Of a stretch of 64,000 nucleotides of DNA, positions 34,085 to 42,557 are shown piece after piece. A program made the translations under genes and the position numbers. Below the pieces are notes generated by a model that was not told the DNA's origin, did not search any database, and saw only the letters and a program-made list of their open reading frames with translations. Within the stretch, counting starts at the first letter, position 1. The number at the start of each line of letters is the position of its first letter. Source of the DNA: Spartobacteria bacterium. Its GTDB lineage: Bacteria; Verrucomicrobiota; Verrucomicrobiia; Chthoniobacterales; UBA10450. Location of the stretch: NCBI GenBank assembly GCA_003134785.1, contig PLCN01000018.1, positions 116,774 through 180,773 on the forward strand. The letters run 5' to 3'.

Positions 34085-34555
34085 ATGTCACTCGAACGAT
34101 TTCACAAACCCCAGGCCAGTCCCTCGGCCGGCTACGACACGGCGCTGGCTAAGATTCGCCGGGGACGCAAAACCAGCCACTGGATCTGGTACATCTTCCC
34201 GCAACTCGAAGGCCTCGGCCGTTCTTCTACGGCCCGCGCCTACGCGCTCCGCGATCTGGCGGAAGCCTGCGACTACCTGCGCGATCCGCTCCTCCGCGCC
34301 CGCTACGAAGAAATCGCCGGCGCCGTCGACGATCAACTCGCCCACGGCTGTGCGCTCGAAGAGCTGATGGGGGGCAGAACCGACGCTTTCAAGCTCGCCT
34401 CCAGCATCACCCTCTTCCGCGCCGCCGCCCAGTATCTCGCTGGCGAGGACCCGGCCTTTGACTCGCTCGCGCAACGCTGCGACTCCATCCTCGGACGAAC
34501 CCGCGCTCAAGGCTACCCACCATGTGACCCGACCCTCGCCCGGGTGACGGGTTAG
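34085..34555 (+). CDS. DUF1810-family protein
   Basis: The 156-residue protein shows the family pattern: SLERFHKPQASPSAGYDTAL, IRRGRKTSHWIWYIFPQLEG and LGRSSTARAYALRDLAEACD, with LRDPLLRARYEEI and DAFKLASSITLF later. The K-S-HW-W-FPQ motif is diagnostic. The family fold and function are unsettled (it has been linked by sequence to NADAR-type or calpastatin-like proteins). The ATG at 34085 excludes translated repeat DNA upstream. It lies between the toxin-antitoxin pair and the phosphoesterase-STAND gene. Confidence 0.88.
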   Translation: MSLERFHKPQASPSAGYDTALAKIRRGRKTSHWIWYIFPQLEGLGRSSTARAYALRDLAEACDYLRDPLLRARYEEIAGAVDDQLAHGCALEELMGGRTDAFKLASSITLFRAAAQYLAGEDPAFDSLAQRCDSILGRTRAQGYPPCDPTLARVTG

Positions 34556-34645
34556 TCAGTTCGGCGTTGTTTGCCGAAATTCATAGACGGCCCCTTTGTT
34601 CCCCTCCCGAGAAGGAAAGGCATCGAGCCGCCGGGTACTCAATCT

Positions 34646-37600
34646 CTAACGGCGTTTTCCAGGAAATTTTTTTGGGTCTTTTCGACCTCCTTTGATCCGC
34701 TTTGCTCGGCTTGGAGGTCCGACTCGTTTCGCGTGCTCGCCGAGGGCAGCTTCCGCTCGGTCGAGTTTTTCTACAGCAATACCAAGTTTCCTACAAAGCT
34801 CATCTCTTACATTGTGAGGCACAGGAAAGAGATAAAGATGCCTAACAACAAGAGACGCGAGCAAATGCTTGTTTAATACATCGTCTCCCAGTTCTTCATG
34901 CAATGCCAAAATCTTCTTCCGTGGCACTTTCAATGTGTCTAGGGAAATGGAGACATCAACGAGCCGTGCCGCTTTGGTTCCGAATGTACTCACGACCTTA
35001 GCATACGTAGTCTCTTCTCCCTTGGCGCCAAGGCCGTGTGACATCAGTTTGATCATTCCAAAAATGTTTAAACGCACGAGCCAAAATAACCCACTCCGAA
35101 CTTGCTTCTTTAGCAGTTCATCGTTTGGCGAGCCACCATACTTTTCGGCGAAACGTTCTACAAAAAACTGTACGAGCTCCTCCTTACCTTCCTCCAAAGT
35201 CTTAAGAAGAAATGAAAGGCCTCGCAGTCCGAGACCGAATCCCGCGTTCACTACATCGAACTTCTCGCTCGCGGTAAGGGAGCCCGGGAAATTCTTAAGG
35301 ACTTGGCCGAGTACTAAGAGGGTGCGAACCATTGCATCCACTTTTCTTAAAAGGTCCCTGCCCTCGGGATCATCGAGAGCCTCTAGAGTCGTTGGCTTCG
35401 ATTCCATTTTGTCCAGTTGATCATAGTGTTTTTCGGTATTGACCTCCGGACTGGAGCTCGGAAGCAGAAGCGTGGGTGAAAAATCCCCTAGGTCACGAAG
35501 AAACGCAGCGTCGTCCTCGAGTGTAACGGCGGGCATTGCAGCGAACAGTCGCGCAGCCTCTTCCAATATGACAGTAAGTAGATATTCGTTCTTCGAGAGA
35601 TGCGCTAGGAAGATCCAAATATTGGCATTTTGCTCTACGTGAAAGTTTTGGCTTAGCCGGCGAATATGATCTTTCACATCTTCGTGGCTGAGGTGATCCC
35701 GGAAATATCGGGCCACAAAGAAGTAGTATGCGTATCCGTACTTGAATCGAAAGGCACCATCATAGGTCTCCAGCAATCGCGAATCTAACAAGCTCGACAT
35801 TAAGAGTTGTCGATCAGGCTCAATTCCGTATTTCTCGCAATACTGTTGGTAGAAGAGCTTCAACGTAACATCATCCGCATCGGGTGCTTCACTAGAGAAC
35901 AGGCGGTACGCGAGCTCGCTCAAAAATTGGTATTTGATGTCTAAACTAATCTCTTGACCATGCTGCGACAATGCATTCGTAATGAACGCCTCGTAATGAT
36001 ATCCGTATGAGCCGATGTTATCCATCGGTCGCGAGGATTCGATACTTTGCAGAAAGCTAAGAACAAAAACCGGATATGCGGGCAGAAAGCTGCGACCTAG
36101 CAACGTGTCGATGATTCGTTCACTCTCGATGACGCGCTCCTCCACAGAGACCAAATCATTTTGCGCACCAATCGAATGCCATCGGCGAATGAGCCGACGG
36201 CGCGCGGAACGTCCCAGCTCTCTTAATTCTAATCTTGCGAATTCAGGCAGCGACTGCTCATGCATGATACCCGAGGTAACTTCTTCGACGAACATCAAGG
36301 GGTCACCGAAGGCCACAATCACCTCAAATTTGTCTTCAAGATGCTTCAAGAGCGCTGCACGTCCTCTTGCTCCCAGTCGCGCCTTTTCGAAACCGTCGAT
36401 AATGATTGCGCGCTTGCTGCGATCCGCTTGATCGAATGCAGGGAATTCTGGATTTTCATAGGCAAGGAGAAGGGCATTTTTTACTATGTCATCAACGTCC
36501 TTGATGGGTTGCCCCTTGAGCCGCTCGCCCTTTATGAAAATTGGCACAAGACCTTCCCTATAGAGCGTCCAAAACACCTTCTTGGCCAGGCTTGTCCGTC
36601 CTGATCGTTCTCGACCGAGTATCAGAATTCTCTTGTTCTCACGGAGAAAGGCGTCGAAACCCTCCCCTCGTAACCATTTTCCATCGTCAGTGGCTATGAC
36701 GTCCTGTTCGGACGAAACAATCGTGAAATCTGGGTTGATGAAGATATCGTCAAGTGACAGTCGTTTGCCGGAACGATGAGCAAATTCGATTTCAGGATCT
36801 TCCAGAAATTCGATCTGCTCTCGACTTAGCCGGAAGCCAGCAACAAGTTCAGGAGATCGCAGGCGCAAAGGGATCCAGTCATCGTGATCGCCAAAGCGTT
36901 GAAAACTGCTGCCGGCGCGCCGGTAACGTCTGATGTTATGCGCACCTGCATCAAGATCGATGATAATTACGTTAAATTCACCCGGACAGTCGTCGGGTTT
37001 CCGCTGAAAGACCCCTCCAAACACGTAGCCCACCCGGTTGCCGTCGAAATCGCTTTTTGTGTATTCCTCGGGAAGATGTTCATGGCCAAAAAGTACAAGA
37101 TCGGAGGCATGGTCCAACACAACATCGAATTCTCTCTTGCGATTAGGAGTCAGCCAGTGTGTCGGGTGATGCAACACACTTACGGAGAGATCAAGCCGGG
37201 ACTCCGCGTCGTGCCCGGCGAAGTAGTTTCTCGGTAGTGCCATTCGCCCGGGCTCTTCAGGGTTTTGGGACACCCATGCTGTATTGTAGCATCGAAACCG
37301 GACTCTTTTGGCCCCTATCGAAACCCGGTGCTCGATATAGATTCCGTCCAAATTCGTATCTTGCTGTCTGAATGGTGGGAGCCCAACAAAATCCCAAAAT
37401 GGTTTTTGGACCTTGATGCATTGTGCGATAACCGATGGGTCTGATAACCTGGTTTCGTTGCGAGGGATCGATTCTATTAAGAGCCTACGAACTGCATCGT
37501 CCAATGTAAAATCGCAATCGTGATTACCAGGCATGGCAATTATTACAGGTTTCCGGGTGGCTATGCGTTCAATCTCGGATGTTAAGGAGTCCAGCGTTGG

Positions 37601-37789
37601 GACAAACGCTGCATACTCCGAAGCGGTACCGGAGTAGGCTATATCACCGCACAGTAGCAGCACGACGGCGTCGACTTTTGGGAAGGATACCTCATTAAAA
37701 ACAGTCGCCACCGATGGTAAGTAACGGTGAGCCACGTCGCCTTTGCCTTCGATGTGAATGTCACTTAGCTGGATTATTGCGAGTTTCAT
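34646..37789 (-). CDS. Calcineurin-like phosphoesterase fused to a STAND-like P-loop module
   Basis: The first 300 of 1047 residues are a metallophosphoesterase: QLSDIHIEG at 7-15, CGDIAYSG at 47-54, GNHD at 88-91, HHPT at 207-210 and GHEH at 235-238, all metal ligands present. A P-loop follows (ILILGRERSGRTSL, 388-401) in which the Walker A Lys is Arg, with Walker B AIIIDG at 461-466. A helical STAND-type region (LELRELGRSARRRLIRRW, FRFKYGYAYYFFVARYFRDH) runs to about 720, then an alpha-helical tail with a basic end. The layout, effector-ATPase-sensor in one chain, resembles STAND immune proteins. The DNA looks less G+C-rich than its neighbours, suggesting transfer. Confidence 0.85.
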   Translation of the reverse strand: MKLAIIQLSDIHIEGKGDVAHRYLPSVATVFNEVSFPKVDAVVLLLCGDIAYSGTASEYAAFVPTLDSLTSEIERIATRKPVIIAMPGNHDCDFTLDDAVRRLLIESIPRNETRLSDPSVIAQCIKVQKPFWDFVGLPPFRQQDTNLDGIYIEHRVSIGAKRVRFRCYNTAWVSQNPEEPGRMALPRNYFAGHDAESRLDLSVSVLHHPTHWLTPNRKREFDVVLDHASDLVLFGHEHLPEEYTKSDFDGNRVGYVFGGVFQRKPDDCPGEFNVIIIDLDAGAHNIRRYRRAGSSFQRFGDHDDWIPLRLRSPELVAGFRLSREQIEFLEDPEIEFAHRSGKRLSLDDIFINPDFTIVSSEQDVIATDDGKWLRGEGFDAFLRENKRILILGRERSGRTSLAKKVFWTLYREGLVPIFIKGERLKGQPIKDVDDIVKNALLLAYENPEFPAFDQADRSKRAIIIDGFEKARLGARGRAALLKHLEDKFEVIVAFGDPLMFVEEVTSGIMHEQSLPEFARLELRELGRSARRRLIRRWHSIGAQNDLVSVEERVIESERIIDTLLGRSFLPAYPVFVLSFLQSIESSRPMDNIGSYGYHYEAFITNALSQHGQEISLDIKYQFLSELAYRLFSSEAPDADDVTLKLFYQQYCEKYGIEPDRQLLMSSLLDSRLLETYDGAFRFKYGYAYYFFVARYFRDHLSHEDVKDHIRRLSQNFHVEQNANIWIFLAHLSKNEYLLTVILEEAARLFAAMPAVTLEDDAAFLRDLGDFSPTLLLPSSSPEVNTEKHYDQLDKMESKPTTLEALDDPEGRDLLRKVDAMVRTLLVLGQVLKNFPGSLTASEKFDVVNAGFGLGLRGLSFLLKTLEEGKEELVQFFVERFAEKYGGSPNDELLKKQVRSGLFWLVRLNIFGMIKLMSHGLGAKGEETTYAKVVSTFGTKAARLVDVSISLDTLKVPRKKILALHEELGDDVLNKHLLASLVVRHLYLFPVPHNVRDELCRKLGIAVEKLDRAEAALGEHAKRVGPPSRAKRIKGGRKDPKKFPGKRR

Positions 37790-38373
37790 ATTCGAATAAC
37801 GACACGCGCCATTTGTTCACTGTCGGGGAGGTCGCTTTATGGAGACCCCCTGGGCCAAAGCCTGTTCAGAACACATAATAGATAATACCGTTGTGTCTCG
37901 CCGTAGGTTCTGTTCATTCGGGGGGGAGGGAAAGTTTCGCGAGAATGTTCTCGCTGTCGCTGTTTACATCCAATCCAGCGCCTTTGCAACCCCTCCGTTG
38001 TTGCGGTTGAAATCGGAGGAGGATGTCTACGATTCTCGAACATTGTTTGTGGTGCCGCTGGGCGACGGACTCCGGTACGAGGGGGAATAAAGGTAAAGTA
38101 GCTAAGTAAAGAGTCGGCAGGCGAACGTGGACACGGGCTCTTTGGAATGCGGAATGCCGTTGCTCTCTCGACCTACTTTTTGGGCGTTCCAAGGTGCTGC
38201 CGAAACTTAGAAGGCGGAAGTCGACCGTTCGACAGGCTTAGGCCTGACGGGAAGGCGGAGGTGGCAGTTCAAGGGGCAAACGCGCGCTGAGCTTATTTTC
38301 GCCGGCGGCCGGTGGGAATCTTGCGACCCGCCTATGCCAACCACGTTTGCAAAAGGCTACGGCTAGCCAGGGG
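37790..38373. other. Gene-free interval upstream of the phosphoesterase-STAND gene
   Basis: About 580 bases with only short, motif-free open frames. The part next to 37789 should hold the promoter of the large gene. No tRNA, integrase fragment or attachment site was recognised. Confidence 0.4.
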
Positions 38374-38739
38374 CTACGGCGTGGCTGGGGGCGCCAAGAG
38401 AGGATGTGGGAAATTTCCTTTTTTTCGCTCCGCGGTGTAGGACCACCACGGACGCGCGGGGGCTCCTTCCATGAAGCGAACGGCGGAGATGAAGGTGTCG
38501 AGAACGCAAGGATCCTGCCGGGTGCGGGTTCGATCGCACAAGGCCTGGTAAAGGGCGTGCGGGTCCTTGCCAATCAGTTCCCTGGGTTGTTTGATCCCGA
38601 TCGATCGCAGATCGCGGGCGATCGATGCGCCGACGTTGGGGATTGCTTCGAGGACTGTGGCCAGTCGCGCATGGGTCGCCTTGCGGGTGGTCAGCGTCGT
38701 CGCGACGCGTCTCTTGGTGGTCAAGCTGGAAGTGCTCAT
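38374..38739 (-). CDS. Helix-hairpin-helix protein of the Cdd1 family
   Basis: The 121-residue protein contains LEAIPNVGASIARDLRSIGI, LIGKDPHALYQALCDRTRTR, then QDPCVLDTFISAVRFMEGAP and PWWSYT. This is the Cdd1 (pathogenicity-locus) pattern: a DNA-binding helix-hairpin-helix followed by a conserved DPCVLD...PWW block. The role is unknown. The ATG at 38739 is chosen over a longer frame from 38829, because residues upstream do not match the family. The basic N-terminal 30 residues (TTKRRVATTLTTRKATH) are variable. Confidence 0.85.
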   Translation of the reverse strand: MSTSSLTTKRRVATTLTTRKATHARLATVLEAIPNVGASIARDLRSIGIKQPRELIGKDPHALYQALCDRTRTRQDPCVLDTFISAVRFMEGAPARPWWSYTAERKKGNFPHPLLAPPATP

Positions 38740-39288
38740 TCCCGAGAATATTTCACACAATGGAGCCCGCGGGAAGCGGTGCGACATGGCCGAAGCCCGC
38801 AAGGGTGAGCGCGGGGACGCGCGAAGCAAAGGACACGAAGCATTATTTTCTGAATCCCGAAATCCCTTTGTGAACCGTAGCGACCATGGCGTGAGATCTT
38901 CAGCCTGAGTGACAAGAAGGAGGGCCCTTCGAATGCGGATTTCGGAATGCGGAATGGTGAATGGTCATCAGAATTCGCCGCTACAGGTAAGGGAGCATTA
39001 CTGGGGAGCAATGGTTGATTGATACGCTCTTTCGTCCCTGACGGGACTCATGCCTCTAAACCCGTTTTTTCCCAGCGTTAAAACGCTGGGCTATTACCGG
39101 GAGCCGATTGCCTTCAGAAACCATATTGCCAGCCGAAGCGGAGCAGCCAGCTCCTTTGCCATGGGTCAGCGCGCGACGGACAAAGAAGAGATGCGCCGGC
39201 AAAGGTAACAATGCTGTTACTTTTCGTGGCTGCCCGGAGTTTCGAGAAAAAGACGGATGTGCTACATTGCGGAAGGAGTTCACATCAC
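38740..39288. other. Gene-free interval with CAGCGTTAAAACGCTG element
   Basis: About 550 bases without a recognisable gene. A perfect hairpin (CCCAGCGTT, AA, AACGCTGGG) lies at 39071-39090, preceded by a smaller palindrome in GTCCCTGACGGGAC (39034-39047). This combination is typical of a dispersed repeat. No promoter was identified with confidence. Confidence 0.5.
39071..39090. repeat. CCCAGCGTTAAAACGCTGGG palindrome
   Basis: A perfect nine-base stem with a two-base loop. It could fold in RNA as a terminator-like hairpin but has no following T run. It is probably the core of a larger dispersed element that starts near 39033. Confidence 0.7.
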
Positions 39289-39699
39289 ATGAAAACAATA
39301 AATTCCGTCGTTCTCGTTTTAGCTGCCGGCGTGTTGTTCTTCGCGAGTGCGAAGCAGATTACCGCGGGTCAATCGCGATATTCGCGTTCCAGCGATTCAA
39401 TCTTTGCCAACAGCCTCGCCGATGGGGGGCGCATCAGGATGAAGCATTCGCCGGTTCTGGGACTCAATATCCCAATTGCAGTACGGATCGACGGGGTGCA
39501 GGCGGGAGCGTTTGCCAAAGGACACGTTTACCAACAGTACCTCACCCCGGGCCGGCACACCTTGTCTGCCAGCCGCCCCATGCGGATAAGCGATTCGTGG
39601 CATGGCACGCTGGATGTGCGGCGAGGGGAAACCTATTCCTTCGTGGTAAGTTGCACTCCGGCCCACGTCATTCTCCAGCCGGTAAGCCGGATTGATTAG
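39289..39699 (+). CDS. Secreted protein with PEGA-like beta domain
   Basis: The 136-residue product has a signal peptide (INSVVLVLAAGVLFFASAKQ) and a mature part built of beta strands: IPIAVRIDGVQAGAFAKGHV, YLTPGRHTLSASRP and RRGETYSFVVSC. The pattern of a short domain that presents an inserted hairpin and ends in PGxHxLxxS is like PEGA or DUF2846-type surface modules. A good ribosome site (GGAAGGAG) precedes the ATG at 39289. Function unknown. Confidence 0.65.
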   Translation: MKTINSVVLVLAAGVLFFASAKQITAGQSRYSRSSDSIFANSLADGGRIRMKHSPVLGLNIPIAVRIDGVQAGAFAKGHVYQQYLTPGRHTLSASRPMRISDSWHGTLDVRRGETYSFVVSCTPAHVILQPVSRID

Positions 39700-39716
39700 G
39701 CCTTCGGAGCCGATTT

Positions 39717-39792
39717 AACCGCGGATGTCGCGGAGGACCCGGATGGTCCAGAGACATTCTTCTGATCCGTGTTATCCGCGAAATCCGCGGTT
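39717..39792. repeat. AACCGCGGAT inverted-repeat element
   Basis: AACCGCGGATGTCGCGGA at the left is mirrored by TCCGCGAAATCCGCGGTT at the right. A related element is at 61272-61339, and a fragment (ATCCGCGTGATCCGCGGTTT) at about 30169-30188. Confidence 0.65.
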
Positions 39793-39838
39793 AGATCAGG
39801 TCCCCGAGCGTCACGGGGCGGCGGCGAGACACGAGATT

Positions 39839-39893
39839 CGGCGGTCATCCTCCTTCGCCGAGCTACGGCGGAGATACTAGACCGCCGCTACAG
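39839..39893. repeat. CGGCGGTC...GACCGCCGCTACAG element
   Basis: The ends CGGCGGTC and GACCGCCG are inverted, with a smaller palindrome inside (TTCGCCGAGCTACGGCGGA). The CCGCTACAG end matches the element at 59369-59445. Confidence 0.65.
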
Positions 39894-39975
39894 CTTGAGC
39901 TTCAGCTACGGTTGACCGCCTCCACCTGAAGAACCGTACACTTGCCCGGTGCCCTCTGGATGTGATGAATTGCGA

Positions 39976-40040
39976 GTGACGCGCCTTCGCCAGGCTACTC
40001 CGAAAGCATTCGCGAGCAGGCGGCGTGGCAGGCGAGTGAC
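39976..40040. repeat. GTCACTCGCCTGCC-type element, minus orientation
   Basis: Read on the minus strand it begins GTCACTCGCCTGCCACGCCG and ends GGCGAAGGCGCGTCAC, the same ends as the element at 34028-34070 but with a longer middle. Confidence 0.6.
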
Positions 40041-40164
40041 AAGTGAGGAGCGGACAGGAAATATTTTCCTTCGACCGATGCCGAGGTCGCTCCACGGTGT
40101 CGCAAGTGCGACCAGAATAAGTTTGTGGCGGCGTCGTGAACGCCCGCTAAGCTGATGTGAAGCT

Positions 40165-40704
40165 ATGAAAAACAAGAAATTCCTCGGCGTGTTGTTAAGC
40201 GTGATGGCATTGAGCGGCCTGCAAGGCGCGGACCCACAGACACCGCTGCCGCAGGCGGGACAGACCGCACCGGACTTCAGCTTGCCGAGCGCGGAAGGCG
40301 GGACGGTTAGTTTAAAGGACTACAAAGGCAAATGGGTGGTGCTCTATTTTTATCCGAAGGACTTCACGAGTGGTTGCACGCTCGAGGCCCACAATTTCGA
40401 GCGCGACCTGGCGAAGTATCAAAACGAAAGCGCCATCATTCTCGGAGTGAGCGCCGACACGGCGCAATCGCACAAGGATTTTTGTGCGAAGGAAGGACTA
40501 AACTTCAAGTTGCTCGCGGACCCGCAGCTGAAGGCGGTGACGGCCTACGGATCGGTCATGGAGCACGAAGGGGTGAAGATAGCGGCGCGGAATACGTTTC
40601 TGATTAATCCCGAAGGTAAGATCGCAAGAGTTTACACGAAAGTTAAGCCCGCCGAGCACAGCGAGCAGGTCCTGAAGGACCTGGCGGTGCTGAAAAAGAG
40701 CTAA
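40165..40704 (+). CDS. Exported peroxiredoxin of the BCP/AhpC-TSA group
   Basis: The 179-residue product has a leader (KFLGVLLSVMALSGLQGA) and a full peroxiredoxin domain: APDFSLPSAEGGTVSLKDYK, GKWVVLYFYPKDFTSGCTLE with the peroxidatic Cys, and NTFLINPEGKIARVYTKV. Ser replaces the usual Pro before GCT. A second Cys (KDFCAKEG) could resolve the sulfenic acid. It reduces peroxides, here probably in the periplasm, which is less common for this group. The start is the ATG at 40165. Confidence 0.88.
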   Translation: MKNKKFLGVLLSVMALSGLQGADPQTPLPQAGQTAPDFSLPSAEGGTVSLKDYKGKWVVLYFYPKDFTSGCTLEAHNFERDLAKYQNESAIILGVSADTAQSHKDFCAKEGLNFKLLADPQLKAVTAYGSVMEHEGVKIAARNTFLINPEGKIARVYTKVKPAEHSEQVLKDLAVLKKS

Positions 40705-40919
40705 CGCGTTCTCGACCCGGAAGCATGTGATGACCGGCGAACCACCGCGTTGTCATGTTCCGCTATCGCCACCGAAAGTATTCTTCCAGCTACGCTCAGG
40801 AGCATCGTAAGCAGCCCCTTTGCTCGCCAAAAACGGCAGCACATTCGCGAGCACGATCAGAGCTCCCATCTATCTTAGACAAGCTTGCTGTCAGCCTCCA
40901 GATTTATTAGTGATAGCTT

Positions 40920-41258
40920 ATGGCTTCACCTGAAGAGCCGAAGACAGTTCGTCTCCGAGACAAGATCAGTGCTTACGGCGCCGCCTGGATTCTCGCATTC
41001 TTCGCCATCGATCCTACTTTGGGATTTTGGTCCCTCGTTTACATGTTACCGCTTGGTCTGTTTGCTTTCGTTGCTCCAGAGCATCGCCACGATGGCGGGT
41101 GGACAGTGCTCGCGGCGGGCTGGGTGATCTACCTGGTTCACGGCTTTTTCTATTTTCGCTCTCGAAGAATGAGATCGACTGTCGTTTTGTTAGTCCTTCT
41201 CGTCGTCTTGCTCGTGTGCAATGTCTCAGGATGTAGAGGTATGATTCATGCCCACTAG
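40920..41258 (+). CDS. Small membrane protein with three spans
   Basis: The 112-residue product has a charged start (ASPEEPKTVRLRDKISAYGA), two or three hydrophobic helices (AWILAFFAIDPTLGFWSLVY, TVLAAGWVIYLVHGFFYF, TVVLLVLLVVLLVCNVSG) and a short tail. No family is recognised. The last helix is followed by CRG. It stands alone on the plus strand. Confidence 0.6.
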   Translation: MASPEEPKTVRLRDKISAYGAAWILAFFAIDPTLGFWSLVYMLPLGLFAFVAPEHRHDGGWTVLAAGWVIYLVHGFFYFRSRRMRSTVVLLVLLVVLLVCNVSGCRGMIHAH

Positions 41259-41356
41259 CGGGCGATGACGTGGCCCGGAAAATCTAACCGTCAACTTTTC
41301 TCTACGACGGTCTATCTGTCGTCCCATTGAACGATGTGACGGGAGGCTCTAGCTCG

Positions 41357-41375
41357 CGCTTCGCATAGCGAAGCG
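41357..41375. repeat. Perfect palindrome CGCTTCGC-ATA-GCGAAGCG
   Basis: An eight-base stem with a three-base loop, directly followed by GCTACAG. It is a short member of the CTGTAGCCGCTTCG family (compare 14443 and 44613). Confidence 0.65.
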
Positions 41376-41423
41376 GCTACAGAAGAGATTCCTCGACTTG
41401 GACCGGAAAGATAAAGGAAAGTC

Positions 41424-41918
41424 ATGTGTGTGGAGCGATCGAAGACCAGCGCGGGGTTGCTGATGTTCCGAAGCACGAATGGTGAACTGGAAGTGTTACT
41501 GGTTCATCCGGGCGGGCCTTACTTTCAAAACAAGGATGACGGGGCCTGGACCATCCCCAAAGGCGAAGTGGCGGAAGGGGAGGATCTGCTCACTCGCGCG
41601 AGAATTGAGTTCGAGGAGGAGCTAGGCCTTCCGCCCAGCGGAGATTGGATTGCAGTGGGCAGTATCAAGCAGAAGGGCGGCAAGACGGTTCATGCCTGGG
41701 CCTTCGAAGGTGATTTGAAGGATGACTTCAACCTGGCATCGAACACCTTCGAAATGGAGTGGCCGCCGCACTCGGGTCGCATGAAGCGTTTTCCTGAAGT
41801 CGATCGAGCTAGCTTCTTCCCGGTAGAGGCAGCGAGACGAAAGATCAACATGGCGCAAATCGCTTTACTCGACCGTTTGGTCGAAGCGTTGGATTCGCGC
41901 CAACAAGGAAAAGAATAA
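41424..41918 (+). CDS. Nudix hydrolase
   Basis: The 164-residue protein starts with a beta strand (TSAGLLMFRSTNGELEVLLV) and has the Nudix box GEVAEGEDLLTRARIEFEEE followed by LG. All glutamates of the box are present; the usual Arg before the first Glu of the EE set is Ile. HPGGPYFQNKDDGAWTIPKG matches a subgroup of about 150-residue Nudix proteins. These hydrolyse nucleoside diphosphates linked to another group; the substrate is unknown. Its stop overlaps the next start in TAATG, so the two are coupled. Confidence 0.88.
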   Translation: MCVERSKTSAGLLMFRSTNGELEVLLVHPGGPYFQNKDDGAWTIPKGEVAEGEDLLTRARIEFEEELGLPPSGDWIAVGSIKQKGGKTVHAWAFEGDLKDDFNLASNTFEMEWPPHSGRMKRFPEVDRASFFPVEAARRKINMAQIALLDRLVEALDSRQQGKE

Positions 41919-42511
41919 TGGCGCGGCCTCTGTTCCTTTTCGCTCCCGGAGCAGGCGCGCCAACTACCCACCCGTGGATGCAACGTTGGAAGGAGCTGCT
42001 TTCGACCATCGGTGATGTCGTCGTCTTCGATTATCCCTACATGCAACAAGGGCGGATGCGGCCCGATCCGCGGCCGCAGCTGATCGCCGCGCATCGCCAG
42101 GCTTTGGCCGAAGCGCGACGAGACACCGCAACTTTTCTTATCGGCAAGAGCATGGGTGGACGCATGGGGTGCCACGTCGCGCTCGAGGAAAAAGTGGAGG
42201 GCGTCGTTTGCCTGGGATATCCGCTGTGTGGCGGAGGCGACCCGGCGAAACTTCGGGACGCAGTTCTCCGCGCTTTACAGACGCCGATTCTCTTCGTGCA
42301 AGGCACGCGCGATTCGCTTTGTCCGCTGGAACTGCTCGAGGGTGTGCGCACGCAGATGAAGGCGCGCAATTCGCTGCATGTCGTGGAAGGCGGCGATCAT
42401 TCGTTGCTAGTGGCCAAACGGCAGCTCAACGCGAGTGGCGAAAGGCAAGAGGAAGTCGATCAGCGAATACTTGAAGCTATCGCCCAGTTCGTTAATGAGG
42501 TAACGCCTTGA
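41918..42511 (+). CDS. Alpha/beta-hydrolase of the TEX30/KANL3-like family
   Basis: The 197-residue protein shows PLFLFAPGAGAPTTHPWMQR at the N-terminus, the nucleophile elbow LIGKSMGGRMGCHVAL (Ser in GKSMGG), then GTRDSLCPLELLEG with an acid and GGDHSLLVAK with the catalytic His. This is the small TEX30-type (Abhydrolase_11) family. The substrate is unknown. Translation is coupled to the Nudix gene through the one-base overlap. The gene ends 15 bases before a strong hairpin. Confidence 0.85.
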   Translation: MARPLFLFAPGAGAPTTHPWMQRWKELLSTIGDVVVFDYPYMQQGRMRPDPRPQLIAAHRQALAEARRDTATFLIGKSMGGRMGCHVALEEKVEGVVCLGYPLCGGGDPAKLRDAVLRALQTPILFVQGTRDSLCPLELLEGVRTQMKARNSLHVVEGGDHSLLVAKRQLNASGERQEEVDQRILEAIAQFVNEVTP

Positions 42512-42525
42512 CGCGACTCGTTGTT

Positions 42526-42544
42526 CGGCGGTCATAGACCGCCG
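42526..42544. terminator. Perfect hairpin between convergent genes
   Basis: CGGCGGTC, ATA, GACCGCCG form an eight-base stem in the 46-base gap between the convergent hydrolase and arginine decarboxylase genes. It could stop transcription in either direction, although no T run is present. The sequence also belongs to the GACCGCCG(CTACAG) repeat family. Confidence 0.5.
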
Positions 42545-42557
42545 CGACAGGGGGAAG

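Larger units (their letters stand above)
39700..40164. other. Gene-free interval with three repeat elements
   Basis: About 465 bases between two plus-strand genes. It holds an ATCCGCGG-type inverted repeat (39717-39792), a CGGCGGTC...CCGCTACAG element (39839-39893) and a GTCACTCGCCTGCC-type element on the minus strand (39976-40040). No gene was recognised. Confidence 0.6.

Noticed and set aside
39108..39695. 195-codon frame on the plus strand
   Set aside because: It overlaps the secreted PEGA-like gene in another frame, and the latter has a strong ribosome site and a signal peptide.
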